In this document: piece after piece, positions 51,601 to 60,300 of the stretch
Numbering within the stretch: the first letter of the stretch is position 1
Layout: each line of letters begins with the position of its first letter
DNA from: Apostichopus japonicus
Lineage: Eukaryota; Echinodermata; Holothuroidea; Aspidochirotida; Stichopodidae
DNA: 64,000 nucleotides
Assembly (NCBI RefSeq): GCF_037975245.1
Contig: NC_092583.1
Span: 15,793,264 to 15,857,263 of the forward strand
Direction: 5' to 3'
Notes under the pieces: generated by a model
Seen by the model: the letters and a program-made list of their open reading frames with translations, nothing else
What the model was told of the DNA's origin: nothing
The model's database searches: none
Program-made: the position numbers and the translations under genes

Positions 51601-51951
51601 TCGTCGATCTATAACTTTCGTCGATCGGTACCTTTTGTCGATCATTACCTTTCGTCGATCTGTACCTTTTGTAGATCTGTAACTTTCGTTGATCGGTACC
51701 TTTCGTCGATTAATAATTTTGTTGATCTACATCTTGAGATGAACAATCAGAATCTTCAGTCACTCACGGAATTAAACTTATTTTTATTTAAAGAGAGTAT
51801 CAATAAAAACCGAACTTATTTTGTAAATTTTCTGTACAGGAATAAACTGAAGGATTCTTACATTTTGTATGGTCACAGACAAGTCCGAGACACAGGCTGT
51901 CCAGGAGACGCCCTCTTTAAGGAAATACAGTCATGGCCGCATTGGGTATGA
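45656..51951 (+). CDS. Secreted peptidoglycan recognition protein, amidase type (6 exons, 199 aa)
   Basis: Exons 45656-45736, 48627-48648, 49450-49607, 50402-50537, 51075-51165 and 51840-51951 join in frame to 199 residues. Residues 1-25 form a signal peptide (hydrophobic core [15 protein letters not shown]); about 35-199 are one Amidase_2/PGRP domain. Family landmarks are [52 protein letters not shown] and TGCPGDALF. The zinc and catalytic set known for this family is complete: H66, Y101, H175, T181 and C183. A catalytic Zn2+ N-acetylmuramoyl-L-alanine amidase cutting bacterial peptidoglycan outside the cell is therefore predicted, rather than a binding-only PGRP. The length fits the short PGRP-S/SC class. 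The start codon has purine at -3 and G at +4. Four introns are GT-AG; intron 4 is GC-AG. No transmembrane segment follows the domain. Exon joins are inferred from sequence. Confidence 0.93.
45737..47949 (+). other. PGRP intron 1, first part
   Basis: Within the 2.9-kb first intron. It holds a G-rich patch (45,918-45,962), a C-run (46,242-46,249) and two imperfect copies of a 60-bp segment containing CACTTTGTAAATA and GCTGTATGCTGGCTA near 47,030-47,130. No nested gene seen. Confidence 0.5.
47950..48250 (+). mobile_element. Dispersed repeat, copy 2 (CCTAAATATGCCT family)
   Basis: Second copy of the family described at 17,395-17,660, in the same orientation, inside PGRP intron 1. Shared words in the same order include TATGGGGTGTAC with following C-run, TTCAACCCC, GCCTAAATATGCCTAACAAT and GGATCC. 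C-runs at 48,002 and 48,174 make the boundaries hard to place. Confidence 0.55.
48477..48535. repeat. Inverted repeat with GATCC-TGCTA-GGATC stem-loop
   Basis: Left arm 48,477-48,499 (GACATTTCGATCCTAACAGG..) and right arm 48,513-48,535 pair over 23 bp with two mismatches around a 13-nt loop. The right arm holds GATCCTGCTAGGAT followed by GAAATGTC. A related segment (AGGATTCTGCTAGGATCGAAACGTC) lies at 50,270-50,294. The second copy suggests a dispersed element end rather than a chance hairpin. Confidence 0.7.
48627..48648 (+). CDS. PGRP exon 2: 22-nt microexon
   Basis: Bounded by CGGCAG and GTGAGT, it encodes AYAKTDA plus the first base of an Ala codon completed by exon 3. It supplies the short linker between the signal peptide and the domain. 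It is 22 nt, so skipping it would shift the frame (exon 1 ends in phase 0, exon 3 needs one base). The reading frame across exons 1-3 only works with it, or with another exon of the same phase. Confidence 0.75.
49015..49440 (+). pseudogene. 3' fragment of a CR1/Jockey-like non-LTR retrotransposon
   Basis: One frame ends with [24 protein letters not shown]. After a one-base frame change in a T-run near 49,205-49,212 another frame continues [15 protein letters not shown] and [12 protein letters not shown] to a stop at 49,324. This RGH-K-L...R-FF-NRVV-WN-LP-VV pattern is the familiar C-terminal tail of LINE endonuclease/reverse-transcriptase polyproteins. A short 3' UTR follows, ending in ACTAAACTAAACTAA, a short tandem tail typical of CR1-like elements. 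The reverse transcriptase core is missing (5' truncation). It sits in PGRP intron 2. Confidence 0.7.
49660..49875 (-). mobile_element. SINE-like element with tRNA-like head in PGRP intron 3
   Basis: On the minus strand, GGAGTGTTAGCTCGGTGGAT (A-box type) and GAGTTTGAGTC (decayed B-box type) lie at 49,873 down to about 49,808. A body follows with ACTGACTTCGGTCAGCTTG and GCAGGAGGGTC, which are internally self-complementary. The cloverleaf is poorly preserved, so this is an old copy. The words TGATTATGAATT occur both beside and inside the element. Confidence 0.5.
50260..50300 (+). repeat. Second copy of the CTGCTAGGATCGAAACGTC stem-loop
   Basis: Same core as the right arm at 48,513-48,535, but with GAAACGTCAGGCC intact and the other arm absent. 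It lies 100 bp before PGRP exon 4. Confidence 0.6.
50402..50537 (+). CDS. PGRP exon 4 with GC splice donor
   Basis: Encodes [16 protein letters not shown] through NLRSI plus one base of Gly. The only donor that keeps the conserved IG-I-x-x-MGN join is GCAAGT at 50,538. The nearby GT four bases downstream (50,542) would shift the frame and reach a stop within about ten codons. GC-AG introns with an otherwise strong donor are a known minor class of U2 introns. Confidence 0.85.
51310..51725 (+). repeat. Minisatellite in PGRP intron 5
   Basis: More than twenty units of about 16-20 bp with the core TCGATCGGTACCTTTCG and variants (GATCTGTACCTTT, GATCATTACCTTT). It ends about 115 bp before the last PGRP exon. 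GGTACC and CGATCG palindromes recur in the units. Confidence 0.85.
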
Positions 51952-51983
51952 AAATATATACACGTAATAGACGCTTTACATAG

Positions 51984-52300
51984 TAATCATCATAATAATA
52001 TTTGATTTTTATATAGCGCTTTATACCAGCAATAGGTCTCAAAGCCCTTTACAGATGTTATATAACCCCTGGTCAATGATAACCTGTCCCAGAGACAATC
52101 CCTCCAGTTGGCAGCAGTTATATACTGCACCCAATGACAAGTTACCTCACAGGTACCCATTTAACCCCTGGGTGGAGAGAGGCAAGTGAGATAAAGCATC
52201 TTGCCCAAGGACACAACGTAATGAACTAGGCAGGAACCGAACCAGCAATCCTTGGATCACGAGTCCAACGCCTTAGCCATTTGGCCACCATGCTCTAACG
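51984..52300 (-). mobile_element. tRNA-derived SINE just downstream of PGRP
   Basis: On the minus strand a tRNA-like head runs from about 52,296 with TGGCCAAATGGCTAAGGCG (A-box), an anticodon arm TTGGA-CTCGTGA-TCCAA and GGTTCGGTTCC (B-box). About 200 bp of body follow, and then a tail with AAAGCGCTATATAAAAATC and an ATT repeat, as in many deuterostome SINEs. It starts about 33 bp after the PGRP stop codon, so it probably lies in that gene's 3' UTR in antisense orientation. Confidence 0.75.
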
Positions 52301-52846
52301 TAGACACTCTTGTCGGGCTTTCTCTCTCCCCCCCCTCCCCCCCCTCCCCTCAGACTGGTCTTTTTGCATTACTCATATATCTATCCATAGATTCTCTACC
52401 AGTCATGATCATCTGACTGACATGACATAGCTTGGCTTTGTGTGATGTCAGACTGTAACCTATTTGCATAATGCGTATATGGTTACACGACAAACAAACA
52501 CATTACTAGGTTTCACTGTCATGGGTTCTATTCTTGAATATATTCATTGTTTTCAGTGCAAGATATAAACGTCACATGGCATGAAAACTCCTTTTGAAAT
52601 GAAAATATCCATCCTCCATATCATGCTCTCTTGCAAAGTTTTCACTGGTGTTTAAGATAACGTAAACACTGCACCTTGCCTTAACGTGCAGTCATCGTAC
52701 ATATTTAATATGTTACAACAGTATACATGGTTCGCTATTCCTCACAGTAAAAGTCTTCAATACATAAATATCGTGCTCTGAATAGTAACATCCTTGCTCT
52801 TATAACGTCCCATAACATTTTCGTTTTGGTTTTTTCTTGTCTGTAG

Positions 52847-53009
52847 AAGCCAGGACAGCACTATCCACCAAACCAGAGTAAACCCGTTTCTCAACAAGAA
52901 ATTATACATCACCATTAAGTTCAGTATAAAGGATCCAATGGGGGACTCAAGATTCCCAGAAGATGTGACCGGGAGACAAGTATTTGTAGATACCGAAATT
53001 ATCAACTAG
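52847..53009 (+). CDS. Orphan exon-like segment, possible ZP-C domain fragment
   Basis: After a strong acceptor (pyrimidine tract ending CTTGTCTGTAG) an open frame encodes 53 residues and ends at TAG (53,007-53,009). Sequence around KKLYITIKFSIKDPMGD and QVFVDTEI has the alternating beta-strand pattern and the D-P/S...F...VFV-E spacing seen in the C-terminal half of zona pellucida domains; that match is by eye and weak. Codon composition is unlike the flanks. Its phase (one base before the first full codon) fits PGRP exon 5, so an alternative PGRP 3' exon is possible, but this would drop H175 and C183. It could equally be a relic. An AATAAA follows at 53,274. Confidence 0.35.
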
Positions 53010-56000
53010 TAAAATCGACAGAATAACATAAAATACCTCTAGCTGAGCTTACTAGTTTTCTCGCTGCGTCCTTTACGCTGACCAAATATTTATGTTTGCT
53101 GCTAGTCATGTTAGTGCCAACGAGGGGGCATTGGACCTTCCTAAATCCATGCCTACCATAAATTGAGTAAAATTTGTCATAGAAAGTTCCTGAAATGAGG
53201 ATAAACTTACTTTGATCGAAACAAATAGGAAACAGTACTAGTCAGATTTGATATACTTCATTTTCTCCAATTTAATAAAAAAATTTTTTTAAATATTAAC
53301 GAACATGTAAATTGAAGCCGGGAATAGGCTTAGTTAGAAATTTAATTTTGATTTATATTTTTATATTTCAATTTGTATATATAGGTTTATTTTTAGTGAA
53401 TGTCCAGTAGTATAATATGCATAACATGAATAAACCATGCATATGCCGAAAATAGGTCGACATTTGCTAAAAACAAAAATGACATGTGGTGAGCATATCA
53501 AATTTGTAGGCTTCATATTCATATTGACTAATATTGCAGTATTTTCCAAATTTTGTTCTCTACTGTCTCCAAAACATCACTTTTCTGGGTAAAATGATAA
53601 AAAAAAAAACCAATGTAAAAGAAAAAGAGACACATAAATTACAGAAACAATAAAACGGTACAATTTCAAAAATTTGATTAATTTTTGTCCATAGTTTTTG
53701 TAATTTTTTATGACAGTGTTGGCGGCGAGTTGTAATATACAATGGCGTACAGATAGGGTACAATATAAATAATAAATAACTGTACATACTATAAGAACAT
53801 GAATATTCATATAGGATGAGTTTCATGACAGATGGCGTCCCATAGTAAATAAAGTGATAAAACCAAACAACTCCAAGACTATTACACTGTTACTTTCCCT
53901 GACAGGCCAAATTGAATTTGTATCCAAGTGAACAGATACAAGACCAATAAAGGACAGGTTTATCGAACAAACTCTGTGCTTCAAATATTCCCTACATTGA
54001 GGTAAAAATATCTCTTTTCTTAGAAATGTTGAGATATATTTTGTAAGGTTGGGACGATATATTTTAAAATGAGATGAATCATTGCTATTCATCACTTCAT
54101 TACTTCAAGAATTGGTTATATTTTTTCATTATCTTTTTTTTTCGCCATCAAATATGCTTTGAAATTAATTAAATAACTCACATCATAACAGATGCTTAAA
54201 ATCCGCTTAACGCTTTGCCAAAAAAAAAGAAAAAAAAAGTAACATATATGAAGAAAAGTTAGGTTGCGATCTACCACATCTTCAAATCAGAGATACTTTG
54301 CATGTTAAAATTGGGGCTGATGCAATTATTGCCATTCACAGCTCAGGATCTAACTACCATCACAATACCTCTTTATTGTAACAAGAAGAAAAAACCCAAG
54401 CCTTAAAGTGCACATTGTCTTTGTAAAGATGTAAAAGATGTAGAAATATGATATAAATATGATTAACTGCAAAACAGGAAAATTAATGTTTTGTGTAAAA
54501 GATGATGGTATAGCCCAGGGGTTCTTAAGAGGTGCCAACTGGTCAAATCCTGCATGTGCTAGATTTTAATCTGGGCTGTGAAAAGAAAAAAGGTCCGGAA
54601 TCTTGCACTACCTGGATTATGCAAATCCTTAAGGCCTTAGACACCCTAGTCCTCTACCCCAGACATGCCCCAATTGTGGGTTTTTGGTTACCCTTGCTAC
54701 AACTAATGTTTCCCTCTTACCCTCATAAGAAATTAATTAAGGACCCATGGTATAGCCTGCGTGTTTAATTAGTTTTTTTGCCCATTTATTTCTTTACCAA
54801 GGAAAACAAACAAGCATTGTGTTCTACCACAATTTGCATAAAAAACTATGATGTAATTATGATGTAATTGATGTAACTAATGTAATTTTATAATGAACGT
54901 ACAATTGAACTATAAATACCACTACAGAAATGAAAGTATGTTGAAACTGAAAGACTTCTTTTGGTTTGTAAAAGATGGATATCTCAAAACTGATTCTTGA
55001 CGATATGACAAAATTTGTCTGTTTAATAAAATCATTACTTTAAAGATGTTTGGATTAATCACAGTCTGTTCACTTGAAAACATATTTGCTACTGTCGTAA
55101 AAATTCTGTACAGTTGATGACTGATAAGCACTATCAGTGCTTGAGAATTTTTATCTAAAAACACAGAAAACTGAAAAACACCTGAAAGTACAATCTTTTT
55201 GATACAAAAGTATTGAATTATACAGGACCAATGGGAATTGGAACTGAGAGGCTGTTCCTTTTCTTGAACTTACCCCCTCCCCCTATATCCTTGATTAAGT
55301 ATCAAATGCCATATTTCTCCAGTCCTGAGATATAGAGCCTATCCCACCAGAAGATTGGTAGCCGTGGCCCAGTTAAATTTACAACTATGTAAAGACGACC
55401 ATGTTTACTTTGTTAATGGTTAGATATATAGTGCTGACCACACAGACTAGGATCCTTGTAATATTTAAGATGGCTAAGTTTTACCACCAGTATTCTAAAG
55501 GTGTGGTAGACCGGTAACATCAGGGGTGTACCTCCGATACTTTGAAGGGCAATCCAAGTGAAATCTTGTATCATACTTTTTCTTTTGCTACAGGTGACTG
55601 CTAGCATGTTCTGTCACCCCCCACCTCCCCCCTCCCCCCCCCTCAAAATGAAAAATAGAAACTAAATCTGTATAAACTATTGTATCGTTTTGTGGAAGAC
55701 AATGTACAAGTGTTCTACACTCGAAGTTCACAACATATTTTTCAAGTGGGTTTAGTGATGTCTGTGAGCCATCCTTACTACTTTAATATAACATAATACA
55801 TCACAGTTTTAATCACTAATTTAGCATTCCTTTAATGGGAAGTGATGGGTGAGGAATTGGGTCTAGTGTTCTATCAACTTACAAAAACTAATGGTTAGCA
55901 ATATCTTGAGTAAATATTTTGAAATGCTGTGTAAAAAGAATATATAACACAACCACGCATTACAACAGGTGTTGGTCTGATATGATAAAGATACTTCACA

Positions 56001-56638
56001 ACAACATGGTGAAATGTACTTCACAACATGGTGAAACAGTACATCACAACATGATCATAAACATTATGATACAAATTGTATCCACTCGGGTCAATTCACG
56101 TAGACATGGTTGTAAATATTGATATGCCACCATGTTGTAATGTTATACGGTAACATGATTAACTTTCTACTTTGTATGGAGCAACATGTTGTAAATGGAC
56201 ACAAATAGCCAACAGAACTTGAATAAAATATATCAACATTAAAGTGGCAAAAGATAAGTAAAGAAATCCTTTAAGGTCAGTTTGTGGCAAGATTCTATGT
56301 AACGTAGTCAACAGTAAAGTCAATACAGCATGTTATATAGTTAGTAGCAACAATTAAAAACAATCAAATGCCCTACAGACAACCCTCCATGTGGCAACAC
56401 CATGACATTTCACATGATTATATTTGTTGCTTTGACCACCAACTTTGTGACTTGCAGTGTTCCAATGACACAAAAGGACGTCTGTCAGTGAGAAGGGGTT
56501 AAACACTTCTCAGTTTAAAAGTTTTACTTGTGACAGAATCAAAGGAATCTATAACAGTTTTTCAACATGGTGAGATGTCCTATGCCACAACATGGCAAGA
56601 TGTAAAGGCATGTTACATGTCTGGTAGCAAGAACTAGA
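53010..56638. other. Region between the converging PGRP and VPS8 genes
   Basis: Holds no recognised gene. AT-rich with a C-rich run at 55,615-55,645. From about 55,950 the word ACAACATG and its complement become frequent and remain so into the VPS8 last intron. Confidence 0.5.
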
Positions 56639-57325
56639 TTTATTCACATGCTGAAAAAGTTACATCCCTCATGTTGCAACATGCTGACAATATTTTCACA
56701 TGATTAAGAGGCAGAGAGTCTGTTGCGTTGACCGCCACATCGTGACTTGAAGTCTTCCAACGAGAACAACATGAACGCATTTGTCAGTGAGTGATGGGCG
56801 GTGGCGCTAATCTCAATTTAAAGCTTTCCGAGTGAATGATGCTATCCGACTTGAGGACGCCCTGTTTTGCAGAGTGATCGCGTTGGTTTCGGGCGAGTTC
56901 GGATAACAGTCCCAACTAAAGATATCAACAGAAGGAAGATGAGGTTTAGTGTTGTTAGAGATAACAGAAACTTGATGAAAATATGAAAATAATGGCAAAG
57001 GCAAACAGAACTGAACAACCAAAACATGGAAATATAAATGTCAACTTGAAGAGAAAAGTATTTGACAACAAAGAGAAAATGTTGTAAAACAAACTACAAC
57101 ATTGAAACGTGAAAGAAGGAACTTGCAGGAAACGACAGCCATACAGCAAAATATCGTGAAATGTGAGGGTATGAAACACAACACTGTAAAGATAATCTCA
57201 ACAAACATAGACAACTTAACAAGGTTATTTCATTATGAAAAACAGAGCTGAACTCTACAACATGAAAGTCAACATGATGAGATAACATAATGGGATTCCC
57301 AATAATGTTAACAACATGATGGCAC
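55950..57325. repeat. Cluster of ACAACATG words around the VPS8 3' end
   Basis: ACAACATG, CAACATGG or the complement CATGTTG appear at least a dozen times (for example near 55,999, 56,024, 56,047, 56,131, 56,184, 56,588, 56,768, 57,260 and 57,313), often as CACAACATGGTGAAA. Spacing is irregular, so this is not a simple tandem array. It spans 3' UTR, last exon and last intron of VPS8, while the coding bases themselves lack the word. Confidence 0.5.
56639..56644 (-). terminator. Candidate poly(A) signal of VPS8
   Basis: AATAAA on the minus strand lies about 140 nt after the VPS8 stop codon and is the first one downstream. Cleavage would fall near 56,610-56,625. Other AATAAA words further downstream cannot be excluded. 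Confidence 0.4.
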
Positions 57326-60300
57326 ACATAAGTAATTAACCAATTTTGCTTATGAGAAACAAAACCTAAGTTTCCAATAACACAAAATATATCAAAAATA
57401 TCGAGGGCATTAACTCATCAAGGATTTCAAAGATCTAAATTCAAAAATTGCGCTAAAAAATAGATTGAAAATATTTTGAACAGAATATTCCTTCCAGATG
57501 GTCATTGCCTCTTTGTAACCTACTTATGATCAGATAAAATTATAAAATACCCTCAGAGAAGGCTCGCTGCTTCTGATGAACTAATTTAATTTCCCCCTAA
57601 ACTCTCGTGCCGCAAATAATTTGACAACAGTTAGGCATTTTAAGGTTACTAATATTTGGGTTGAGAAATTCTGGCATTATTTTTATATCTACGAACCTTG
57701 ACGCCTTCAGCAAACTCGAATCAAATTTCATCTGCAAATCATTGCCAATTTGACATTGATTGCCAAAGACAAAGAAAGTAAAAGAAGAAAAACGAAGGAA
57801 ACAAAAAAGGAAAATGAAGTGAAACACTCACCCTTGAGGGCCCTTCTAATCTTTTACTTAAATTCTCAAGAGAAGATTCCTGCTCTGGTGTTAATGAATC
57901 TCCCTAAAATAATAAAATATAATAATAATAATAATAAAATTAAAACACAAATATACAAAAATAGAAGAAAACACACTGTGTTGTAGAATTTTTGTCATGA
58001 TTTGCATTGTACAGTTGCAAAAGGGTTAAGAAAAAAATAACAGAAGTAGCACAAACCACAAAGTAATCATAATAATAATATTAATATTAATACTAATAAT
58101 ATATCTAACGTCACCCAACAAAAATGATCATTTGAAGCCTAAGTCCAATCACATCTTATCAGAAATATACGTTTTTAATTGTATGTCTTCAAATATGCTT
58201 TGCCTATGAAGAATGAATTTACTTGATAATTCAAGGTGTTTTCCCGAGAAGCATTTACTTGTTCTACAACTCAATGCAGTCTTTTGAATCGGGCTAATAT
58301 CTGCAGATCCAAGTTAAACAACAATCGTGGTTAAGAATTAATCGGCTCAATTTGTGATTGTTCCTTTGGGGTTCAGAACATTCTTAATAACATTCATGAT
58401 GTTTATTGAAAACTTCTAAGATTAAAGAAATGATTGAGATATAGCAGTGCAGCAAGTTGTGGTGAGCTCCATTAACTTGACTTTTCAATTTCTGTGGACA
58501 CCAAAACTTGAACTAATAGTGTGTAATGTCACTGGCAGAAGTCATACATATTCAGGATACATGAAACCAGTTGGGCCAATTTTTCAATGATTATACCCCT
58601 CTATGCTGTCCGCCAATATCGTGCTTAAAAGCACTCGTACTGCCAGTATGGACAGTTCCTAACCTTTATCTGATTCTAATACCACGCTATACTCCCCTCT
58701 CATATCATGCTTCAAAGCACTGGTACTGAGAGTATGAACAGTTCCTAACCATTATCTGATTCTTATGCTAATACCACTTTATACTCCCCACATATCATGC
58801 TTCAAAGCACTAGCACTGAGAGTATGAACAGTTCCTAACCTTTATCTGATAGCAACAGGATGTTCATACTGCTTATACTGTCAGTACGAGTGCTTTGAAA
58901 CAGGACATGAAAGTACAGTATATAAAATATTGTCCCAAGTGGGTGATACCTTAAACTGGCTGTCTCTTGCACCTCCAGAAGCTTGACTTAGGTGACTCCC
59001 AGGTGGACTTTCCCCTTCACTCGAGGAGCTCAGTATCCGTTTTGACCTAAACTGATCGGCTAGATTCCCCCTCTTTGAACTATTGCACTGGTAGCAGGTC
59101 CAATGTCGGTGACCATCAATCATTGCAGAGAAACCTGCTGATTGGAGGCATGATGTATGGTAGGTGTGGCCACAACTATTTAAAGAAGGATAAAGAGCAA
59201 ATCAGTAACAATGTCACTACAGAGAAGCCTGCTGATTGGATGCATGATGTATGGTAGGTGTGGCCACAACTATTTAAAATTGAACAGACAGCAAATCAGT
59301 AACAATTTCACTTCAGAGAAGCCTGTTAATTGGAGGCATGATGTATGGTAGGTGTGGCCACAACTATTTAAAATGCAACAGATAGCAAATCAGTAACAAT
59401 GTCACTGCAGTGAAGCCTACTGATTGGAGGCATGATGTATGGTAGGTGTGGCCACAACTATATAAAATGGAACAGATAGCAAATCAGTAACAATGTCACT
59501 GCAGTGAAGCCTGCTGATTGGAGGCATGATGTATGGTAGGTGTGGCCACAACTATTTAAAATGGAACAGATAGCAAATCAGTAACAATGTCACTGCAGTG
59601 AAGCCTACTGATTGGAGGCATGATGTATGGTAGGTGTGGCCACAACTATATAAAATTGAACAGATAGCAAATCTTAAACAATGTCACTGCAGTGAAGCCT
59701 ACTGATTGGAGGCATGATGTATGGTAGGTGTGGCCAGAACTATATAAAATGCAACAGATAGCAAATCAGTAACAATGTCACTGCAGTGAAGCCTACTGAT
59801 TGGAGGCATGATGTATGGTAGGTGTGGCCACAACTATTTAAAATGCAACAGATAGCAAATCAGTAACAATGTCACTGCAGTGAAGCCTGCTGATTGGAGG
59901 CATGATGTATGGTAGGTGTGGCCACAACTATATAAAATTGAACAGATAGCAAATCTTAAACAATGTCACTGCAGTGAAGCCTACTGATTGGAGGCATGAT
60001 GTATGGTAGGTGTGGCCAGAACTATATAAAATGCAACAGATAGCAAATCAGTAACAATGTCACTGCAGTGAAGCCTACTGATTGGAGGCATGATGTATGG
60101 TAGGTGTGGCCACAACTATATAAAATGGAACAGATAGCAAATCTTAAACAATGTCACTACAGAGAATCCTGCTGATTGAAGGCATGATGTATAGTGGGTG
60201 TGGCCACAACTATTTAAAGAAGGATAAAGAGCAAATCAGTACCAAAGTCAAGAGAAACCTGATGATGGAGACACGATCATGTTATTAAAAGTATAATTTT

